Below are positions 55,495 through 64,000 of a stretch of 64,000 nt of DNA, one piece after another. A model generated the notes under the pieces. It worked only from the letters and a program-made list of their open reading frames with translations, had not been told where the DNA came from and ran no database searches. The DNA comes from Blastobasis lacticolella (taxonomy: Eukaryota; Arthropoda; Insecta; Lepidoptera; Blastobasidae), in assembly GCA_905147135.1 (NCBI GenBank), contig LR990043.1, positions 10,761,057 through 10,825,056 on the forward strand, written 5' to 3'. Made by a program: the position numbers and the translations under genes. Position 1 is the stretch's first letter, and the number at the start of each line of letters is the position of its first letter.

Positions 55495-58400
55495 ATGACT
55501 ACAGCAGCCAGACCAACCTTCGATCCTGCTCGTGGAGGGCAAGGAAGAGGCGAGAAGGATTTAAGTGCAATATCCCGACAATATTCAAGCAGAGATCTGC
55601 CTGGTCATACAAAGCTTAAGTACAGGTATGTAAGCAGTAAAACTTTAATTATTTTATCTGAATAGTAATAAGATGCAAAACCGATTTGTAAACTCTTATC
55701 TACCTTTCATTTTCGAGTATTATTAAACAAAAGGTAACTTACGTTCTACATAAAAATTATGTGTAGAGAAAGTCTCTACATGCAGTTTTCGTATTTTCTA
55801 TTAATTTTACACACAATATTTCTTTCCACCCTATCACGTCATAGTGTACCTATATCTACGTACAAGTCATAATAGTTGTCTGAGTACTCAAAAAGCTCGT
55901 TTTGTGCAGTGGTTTGAAATGTGGGTTGGTGATTGTGTCAGTTAACGACAGTCGTCATTCAGACAAAACAGTTGCCTTTTCATTAAGCTAAGAATTACCT
56001 TTAACTTAGTTTACGTTTCCTTTATACTGATGCAAACTTAATCTTTTTTTTCTCTCATTCACTTACAGAAAACAAGGACAGGGAACATCTGAAGAACTCC
56101 GCACAAGAGATTTTCGGAAAGAACTGGAAGAAAGGGAGAAGGAAATCAAGGGTACTGGTGCAAGAAGGCAAAACGAACCTGTTCTTAAGCGCCCTAAAAT
56201 CGATCAAGTTCCTGCAGGTAGTTTAGATGCAGATGATCCTCTGGAGGGAGATCCTTCGGACTCCGATGACTCTGATGATGATACTGCAGCATTGTTAGCA
56301 GAGCTGAATAAAATAAAGAAAGATCGAGCTATAGAACAGGCTAAAAAGGTAAAAATTTGCAATGGTTTCTAAAAATGTGTACTGTGTGCATGCCTATGAT
56401 TGACATTGATTATTAGTAGTATGAAGTCTGACAGAACATAATATAGCTTTGTCTCAGATTTCTTTTTATTAGTGGCCTCTACTGCGCGTGGTCAGTGGTC
56501 AGAGTTCCGAGTTATCTGTGATCAATGCGGTGGCATAGAATCATACACACAAAAACGGTCAGACTGCGACTTTCACGTACAGATTACAGGGAAAGCGGTT
56601 TGCAGAACTCGGAACTCTAACTGCTGACCAAGTGCAGTGTGGCCGGCGTCTACATGTCCACATATTCAATAATGCGTAAACTGATTTTTATTACGATTTA
56701 AAATAAAAATGTGAAATGAAATAAGAAACATAATTTGCTGCTAGTTGGTGCTGTTTGGTCTTCATTTTCATTGCTTTGTTTCATATTAATAATAAGTAGA
56801 ATAAGTAATTGGGGATTACTGCATTAGTGGCAGACTGCCTAGGTCCTCTGTACCGTAGACTAGAAAACAGGCAGCAGCATTGTTGTTTTGTGTTTCAAAC
56901 TAGTGGAGGAGGCTCATGTCCAGTGGATGACTGCTAAGGGCAGTTAATGATTATTACTATCACTACACTTATTATTAACGATTAGGAATCGTTAACCCGG
57001 CGTCTGTATGGTGGAAAATCAGTACAAGGACTGTATGGTGGGTCAATATGGCCCGGATTTAAAAAAGGGTTTAATACTTACTATTTCAATGATTTTTTGA
57101 GAATGTTATAGTAAATCAGTTTTAGTGATGTTTAAATTACTATATTTTGGTGAAAAACAATAAAAAATCAAACAATATTAGGAACTTGTTGTGTATTTAC
57201 GAAAGGTCTATAAAATCTATAACAAAAGATCTAACTTCTGTAATCTCACAAAAAAATCAACAAAATTAAAACTTTAAACAAATTTTATTACTTTTAGGAA
57301 TACTTAATGTAAGGTTTTTTGAGAAACTTAACTCTAAATTTAACTGAAATTTTAAAACTAATCACTGTCAGCATCTAAATTTGCACATCCGCCGCAATAA
57401 GAAATTATGTGCTCTGGGCAGATAAACTTCTTACAATTTTGACAGGTGTGACTTGTTTTCCTATCTTTTTTAGCAGGACATATTAGGCACCGTTATCGTC
57501 ATTATCCGATCAATCTTGTTCGGTGTCACTCTGTATACTTCGCTCACTAATGTGATCCTCTTCTTCATTTTCTGAGGAGTTTTCTTCTTCCGGGTCATCT
57601 TCTTCCAATACCGCTAAAATTCGCTGTCTTTCACGTTCTTCTCGGTCCATTGTGCAAGTTAAACTAAAATATCCAAAATAACATTTAAAATATATATTCA
57701 AATCAAATAAATGTTTAAACGTAATTGGTATAAAAAGGTTACATGGAATGTAAGGTTGGGTCATATTTACCTGTTTGATGTTTGACCGCTTGTAACTACC
57801 TGCGCAGGTGCACACCGACTAAACCGGTTTTAGAAACTAAAGGGACGGGGTAACAACTGCAGCTACTGATAAGCCCGATAACTTCACATTATCACTTTAA
57901 AAAATATGGGCGTTTATAAATGTCTCGCGTCATGATGACCCAACCTAACAGACGCCGGGTTAAACAACATACAGCACATTCACCGCAATGTGCTGAATTC
58001 TGCCGCATATCTCAGATGTTTAATCGGTTTTGGTGATGATTTTAGGATGCTGAGAAGAAACAAGAAGAAGAAAGGATTCGAATGGAAAATATGTTATCGG
58101 GGAATCCTTTACTCAATTACTCTGCAGCAGGTCAAAAAAATGACTTAAAGGTAAATATTTCGAGTAAACATACAAACTCATACAATATGATGAAATATTG
58201 ACATAACATCAATGACCTATGCAATCATTACATAGTTTATTCATTTGGTGAACTCAACTGTTTTTATATTACTTTTTTTAAATGGTAGATAAAACAGGAC
58301 CACAAACAGTGGTTATTACTGCCTGTGGGTATTAGCAACACCAGGGGTATCACCAATGCGTTGTCCACCTTTAAATTCCAGGATACATTGTCAACCTAGG

Positions 58401-58709
58401 CAACAAAACGTCTAATAATAATGTATAATGAAAAGCAGCTGCAATCTGATACAATTTTTGCCAAAATAATATGATTCTATTCAATTTATGCTCTCGATTG
58501 AAGAGTAGTAATCTTAACATTCTTAAATTTTTTGCCTCACATTTAATTGTTCCCTATTTTAATTTCTCCAGGTCAAAAGAAGATGGGATGACGACGTGGT
58601 GTTTAAAAATTGTGCGCGGTCTGAGCCTGAGAAGAAACTGATCACGTTTATAAATGATTCTTTGAGATCGGAATTTCATAAAAAATTTATGGAAAAATAC
58701 GTGAAGTGA
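55495..58709 (+). CDS. Cwc15: Cwc15 copy I, complete
   Basis: Coding exons are 55495-55625, 56069-56348, 58046-58150 and 58572-58709, all intact with no amino-acid change seen. The unit just upstream lost 143 bp of spacer at about 54617, well outside the gene. Confidence 0.95.
56474..56644. mobile_element. 171-bp fold-back MITE in intron 2 (copy I)
   Basis: Same element with the GATTAC variant. Confidence 0.65.
56996..57959 (-). mobile_element. 964-bp internally deleted piggyBac element (copy I)
   Basis: TTAA at 56992-56995 and 57960-57963; identical structure. Confidence 0.92.
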
Positions 58710-59368
58710 CTGTGCATTATCATCAACCTGGCGTTAATGCTCGGTTGCGTACCCTCGCGGCACGCGAGTGCCCGGTCCGCCTCCGCGTCCACCGGGGTGA
58801 AGTGAATATGTATAACAAACTGTATAAAAATGCTGAGAGAAATAAAATCTATTTATAATCACCTTGCAGTATTTTATTTTGCATTTCATTTAGATTTAGA
58901 TTTATTCATTACTCTTACACAAGACAATACATTTAAGGTACATTTTAAATACATGTTTGTAAAAAGCCTTGCAGCAGTTCCCGTAAAATACAACGTTATG
59001 CTGAAATATCATAAAACATCTATTGTGAATAATTCACTAATTACCACACGAAAACGTCGCACAACAACAGCCCAGCTAGTGCAGATAAGACAACTGACAA
59101 GCAAGACTATAGACTGGAGAGGGAGACCAATAATCACTGAGATGTCAAAAATGTAACAAACGGTTGACAAGCGTCAGAATCGCGTGAGGGTCAGAACCGC
59201 GGGTTGAATAAAGTTTTATCTAAAATTAATATTGAACTCATTCTGACATCAGAAAGGTGCCTTGATTGTTATTGCTTTGTTTGGTGCATCGCGTGCTAAA
59301 TTATTTAAATGGTCGACTGTTTAATCTGCTGTAAACAGGGTCACAGAGGTGATGGCAGCTGCTCTACT

Positions 59369-59789
59369 GTAATGAGCAGTTTTCCAATAGGTATCTAAAG
59401 CGTTCCTAACCACTCACTAGATGGCGCCCTGACAATTTTGGTAATTGATAATCGCTTGAAATAGGTTCTTAGCAAACAGGATATAAACACTGGGTACGTT
59501 GTATTGGATAATATTGTATTTGTCAATCGTTTTCAACCATTTTAGAGGTTGTAATAATAATGGAGCACAGTGCCAACTTCTATAAATATTTCTTTTTATA
59601 TTTTGTTCAACATTTAACAGTTATGTTTATATTAATAAACCTTTTATTTTTTAATTTAATATCAGTTGTCTGCATGAAATCACTGCCACCATCATACAGA
59701 TTAAAAAAGATTACCAAAATGGTAGAAGCGCCATCTATTGATGCTTTTTGAAACCAACTATCAATACCTACTGGAAAACTCCTCATTAC
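59369..59789. mobile_element. 421-bp long-TIR element (unit of copy J)
   Basis: Same element as at 12788-13208. Confidence 0.7.
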
Positions 59790-59868
59790 TTGACATACTA
59801 ATATTCTGGATCATGGTCAAGTGTACCCGGAACCTGTTACGGGAAAAAGCGCTTTACTTTGTCAAATA

Positions 59869-60427
59869 TAGGATGATAATTTTGACAATTTACAGTAGGG
59901 ATGGGGTCGGGGATCGTTAATGAATCTATTCGATTATCGATTATCATTCTCATAGAACTTGGAATCGATAGTTGCATGGTTATTCAGTACGTGTTATACA
60001 AAATAAACTATTTATTTTCTTTCGAAAGAATAATTTATTAATACGACATTAAAACCCTTCTACAACGACGATTTCGACACGTGCGTATTTTTATTCGTTG
60101 AGTTATCCTATTCCATATTATACGCGCGAGTCGAGATCGTTGTTGTAAAAGGTCTCTTAGGGTGATATCCAAACAAGGAAAAAGAGTTATAGTTGCAAAA
60201 AATAATTTAATTATCTAAATGTATTTTTAAATGTTCGATTATTTTATTAGAATACCGATTTTCGATTGTCTGTTGTTATTCGTTTATCGTGGCACTTCAC
60301 TAAAGGGGCGGGGCCTGTCTATGAAGTATGATATTATCCGTAGTACATTTTACCGAAATAAAACACGAAACTTCATGAGCGTGCGCCAAGGACCAACAAT
60401 TAGTGAGCTGTCAAAATTATCATCCTA
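59869..60427. mobile_element. 559-bp TA-flanked MITE (unit of copy J)
   Basis: Same ends, TA borders and length as at 7417-7975. Confidence 0.75.
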
Positions 60428-61365
60428 TATTAGACAAAGCATAGGATTATAAATATAAAATCGATCGAATCGAGACGACAACAAACTATCTCTACTTAGT
60501 CTATGAAATAGGCGAGACATGCCAAACATGCACGGGACAACACGAATACTCCCTCTACATTCTCGTGTTCCCGCGGAACTGTCCACATGTGGAGTGCGCT
60601 TTACCCTTGATTTGAATTGATTTATGACTCTAATCGACATGATGATTCGAATCAATATGAATAGATAAAAATAAATAGAAATACGTGAAACGAATGCCAA
60701 AATGATAAAACGGTTCAATAGCAAAAACGAACATTGAAATGTTAAATTTGTTTAGTGAAATTTAATTACCTTTCATTTATTAAAGAAATCGAGGAAATAA
60801 TGTGTTTATTGTGTACCTATTTATTTATTTAATTAACCAAATCAAGTTTGAGGGCTTTTTCTGAATAATGTATCATTTTGGGAAAAAATAATTATGAGTC
60901 TGGAGAAATATGAGAAAACACATCTGGCAACCCTGCTTTGACGTGCAAGGTTTATATCCTCTTTGGTTTTAGTGTTCCATATATATCTATCGGGCGTCCA
61001 TATATTTAGTTCATACGTTCATCATAGTTTGTGCGGGCTTGTGGTGCGGGCATAATCTAAAGTGTGTGTGTGTGTTGCGTCAAAAAACGCAGAGGAGATA
61101 CAAAGTACGTTGTTAGTATTGTTCTGTAAAAATCTACCGAAACTTACGTTCGTTTAGAGCTTTGGCCTTTACCATTTGCTTGTATTATTTCATTCATTTG
61201 CTTTGTATGTTGTTTACAAATCAGTACCACACTCCTCAATGAAGCGTTCTCGTTTGTTATTTTGTTTGGATTGCACTGTGGTGTTTTAGTAAATTCAACA
61301 ATTTTCATGTACTGAGATTTGACTGACACATTACAGTAAGTACCCGACTGAAGTTATCCACCAGA

Positions 61366-64000
61366 ATGACTACAGCAGCCAGACCAACCTTCGATCCTGC
61401 TCGTGGAGGGCAAGGAAGAGGCGAGAAGGATTTAAGTGCAATATCCCGACAATATTCAAGCAGAGATCTGCCTGGTCATACAAAGCTTAAGTACAGGTAT
61501 GTAAGCAGTAAAACTTTAATTATTTTATCTGAATAGTAATAAGATGCAAAACCGATTTGTAAACTCTTATCTACCTTTCATTTTCGAGTATTATTAAACA
61601 AAAGGTAACTTACGTTCTACATAAAAATTATGTGTAGAGAAAGTCTCTACATGCAGTTTTCGTATTTTCTATTAATTTTACACACAATATTTCTTTCCAC
61701 CCTATCACGTCATAGTGTACCTATATCTACGTACAAGTCATAATAGTTGTCTGAGTACTCAAAAAGCTCGTTTTGTGCAGTGGTTTGAAATGTGGGTTGG
61801 TGATTGTGTCAGTTAACGACAGTCGTCATTCAGACAAAACAGTTGCCTTTTCATTAAGCTAAGAATTACCTTTAACTTAGTTTACGTTTCCTTTATACTG
61901 ATGCAAACTTAATCTTTTTTTTCTCTCATTCACTTACAGAAAACAAGGACAGGGAACATCTGAAGAACTCCGCACAAGAGATTTTCGGAAAGAACTGGAA
62001 GAAAGGGAGAAGGAAATCAAGGGTACTGGTGCGAGAAGGCAAAACGAACCTGTTCTTAAGCGCCCTAAAATCGATCAAGTTCCTGCAGGTAGTTTAGATG
62101 CAGATGATCCTCTGGAGGGAGATCCTTCGGACTCCGATGACTCTGATGATGATACTGCAGCATTGTTAGCAGAGCTGAATAAAATAAAGAAAGATCGAGC
62201 TATAGAACAGGCTAAAAAGGTAAAAATTTGCAATGGTTTCTAAAAATGTGTACTGTGTGCATGCCTATGATTGACATTGATTATTAGTAGTATGAAGTCT
62301 GACAGAACATAATATAGCTTTGTCTCAGATTTCTTTTTATTAGTGGCCTCTACTGCGCGTGGTCAGTGGTCAGAGTTCCGAGTTATCTGTGATCAATGCG
62401 GTGGCATAGAATCATACACACAAAAACGGTCAGACTGCGACTTTCACGTACAGATTACAGGGAAAGCGGTTTGCAGAACTCGGAACTCTAACTGCTGACC
62501 AAGTGCAGTGTGGCCGGCGTCTACATGTCCACATATTCAATAATGCGTAAACTGATTTTTATTACGATTTAAAATAAAAATGTGAAATGAAATAAGAAAC
62601 ATAATTTGCTGCTAGTTGGTGCTGTTTGGTCTTCATTTTCATTGCTTTGTTTCATATTAATAATAAGTAGAATAAGTAATTGGGGATTACTGCATTAGTG
62701 GCAGACTGCCTAGGTCCTCTGTACTGTAGACTAGAAAACAGGCAGCAGCATTGTTGTTTTGTGTTTCAAACTAGTGGAGGAGGCTCATGTCCAGTGGATG
62801 ACTGCTAAGGGCAGTTAATGATTATTACTATCACTACACTTATTATTAACGATTAGGAATCGTTAACCCGGCGTCTGTATGGTGGAAAATCAGTACAAGG
62901 ACTGTATGGTGGGTCAATATGGCCCGGATTTAAAAAAGGGTTTAATACTTACTATTTCAATGATTTTTTGAGAATGTTATAGTAAATCAGTTTTAGTGAT
63001 GTTTAAATTACTATATTTTGGTGAAAAACAATAAAAAATCAAACAATATTAGGAACTTGTTGTGTATTTACGAAAGGTCTATAAAATCTATAACAAAAGA
63101 TCTAACTTCTGTAATCTCACAAAAAAATCAACAAAATTAAAACTTTAAACAAATTTTATTACTTTTAGGAATACTTAATGTAAGGTTTTTTGAGAAACTT
63201 AACTCTAAATTTAACTGAAATTTTAAAACTAATCACTGTCAGCATCTAAATTTGCACATCCGCCGCAATAAGAAATTATGTGCTCTGGGCAGATAAACTT
63301 CTTACAATTTTGACAGGTGTGACTTGTTTTCCTATCTTTTTTAGCAGGACATATTAGGCACCGTTATCGTCATTATCCGATCAATCTTGTTCGGTGTCAC
63401 TCTGTATACTTCGCTCACTAATGTGATCCTCTTCTTCATTTTCTGAGGAGTTTTCTTCTTCCGGGTCATCTTCTTCCAATACCGCTAAAATTCGCTGTCT
63501 TTCACGTTCTTCTCGGTCCATTGTGCAAGTTAAACTAAAATATCCAAAATAACATTTAAAATATATATTCAAATCAAATAAATGTTTAAACGTAATTGGT
63601 ATAAAAAGGTTACATGGAATGTAAGGTTGGGTCATATTTACCTGTTTGATGTTTGACCGCTTGTAACTACCTGCGCAGGTGCACACCGACTAAACCGGTT
63701 TTAGAAACTAAAGGGACGGGGTAACAACTGCAGCTACTGATAAGCCCGATAACTTCACATTATCACTTTAAAAAATATGGGCGTTTATAAATGTCTCGCG
63801 TCATGATGACCCAACCTAACAGACGCCGGGTTAAACAACATACAGCACATTCACCGCAATGTGCTGAATTCTGCCGCATATCTCAGATGTTTAATCGGTT
63901 TTGGTGATGATTTTAGGATGCTGAGAAGAAACAAGAAGAAGAAAGGATTCGAATGGAAAATATGTTATCGGGGAATCCTTTACTCAATTACTCTGCAGCA
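61366..64000 (+). CDS. Cwc15: Cwc15 copy J, 5' part (window edge)
   Basis: Coding exons 1 (61366-61496) and 2 (61940-62219) are complete; coding exon 3 starts at 63917 and runs off the window. A silent A-to-G change (codon 75, GCA to GCG, base 62032) distinguishes it from the other copies. Nothing in the visible part is broken. Confidence 0.92.
62345..62515. mobile_element. 171-bp fold-back MITE in intron 2 (copy J)
   Basis: Same element with the GATTAC variant. Confidence 0.65.
62867..63830 (-). mobile_element. 964-bp internally deleted piggyBac element (copy J)
   Basis: TTAA at 62863-62866 and 63831-63834; identical structure. Confidence 0.92.

Larger units (their letters stand above)
1..64000 (+). 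repeat. Tandem array of ~5.87-kb Cwc15 units
   Basis: The same sequence recurs head to tail with reference starts at 1, 11273, 17149, 23023, 40291, 46268, 52132, 57854 and 63725. Undisturbed periods are 5876, 5874, 5864 and 5871 bp. The others are explained by visible events: 11272 (two insertions, 569 bp and 4.8 kb), 17268 (Harbinger-like element, GC-rich segment with 330-bp duplication, LTR element), 5977 (105-bp retroposon tail) and 5722 (143-bp deletion). Units differ from one another by scattered single-base changes and short indels only. The array runs off both ends of the window, so its total size is unknown. Confidence 0.97.

Overview
This is animal nuclear DNA, most likely from a moth or butterfly. 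It is AT-rich, its genes have introns, and it is crowded with repeats of the kind seen in Lepidoptera: tRNA-headed SINEs, TA-flanked inverted-repeat elements and a piggyBac derivative with TTAA ends. The species cannot be named from the sequence.

The window is a head-to-tail tandem array of a unit of about 5.87 kb. Each unit carries one copy, on the + strand, of the spliceosome-associated gene Cwc15 (217 codons in four coding exons). Taking the same base as reference, units begin at 1, 11273, 17149, 23023, 40291, 46268, 52132, 57854 and 63725. Seven copies have all four coding exons in order (B, C, D, F, G, H, I). Copy A is cut by the left window edge and copy J by the right edge. 'Copy E' is a lone duplicate of coding exon 1 lying upstream of copy F. 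The copies are nearly identical; the one amino-acid change I noticed is Glu133 to Lys in copy H.

Every unit also carries the same set of small mobile elements. A 421-bp element with long terminal inverted repeats and a 559-bp TA-flanked element lie in the spacer. A 171-bp fold-back element and a 964-bp internally deleted piggyBac, antisense to the gene, lie in intron 2.

Some units carry private insertions. Copy A has a 569-bp element in intron 3. The A/B spacer has a 4.8-kb element with 31-bp inverted repeats, itself containing SINEs. The spacer before copy E has a 598-bp Harbinger-like element. Copy F has a 105-bp retroposon tail in its 3' region. Two larger events sit between exon 1 of 'copy E' and copy F. 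One is a 624-bp GC-rich segment flanked by two copies of a 330-bp stretch that contains coding exon 1. The other is a 9,841-bp Ty3/gypsy-type LTR retrotransposon on the minus strand (28072-37912).

The retrotransposon has 1,531-bp LTRs that differ at only two sites I could find, a GTAC target duplication, a primer-binding site, gag, and a protease-RT-RNase H-integrase pol. A canonical -1 slippery heptamer sits directly before the gag stop. Pol is broken just before the integrase C-terminus. The element landed 22 bp upstream of copy F's start codon, but the duplicated exon 1 upstream keeps the normal promoter and a splice donor. A promoter-to-exon-1-to-exon-2 transcript that skips both insertions is therefore possible; this is inference.
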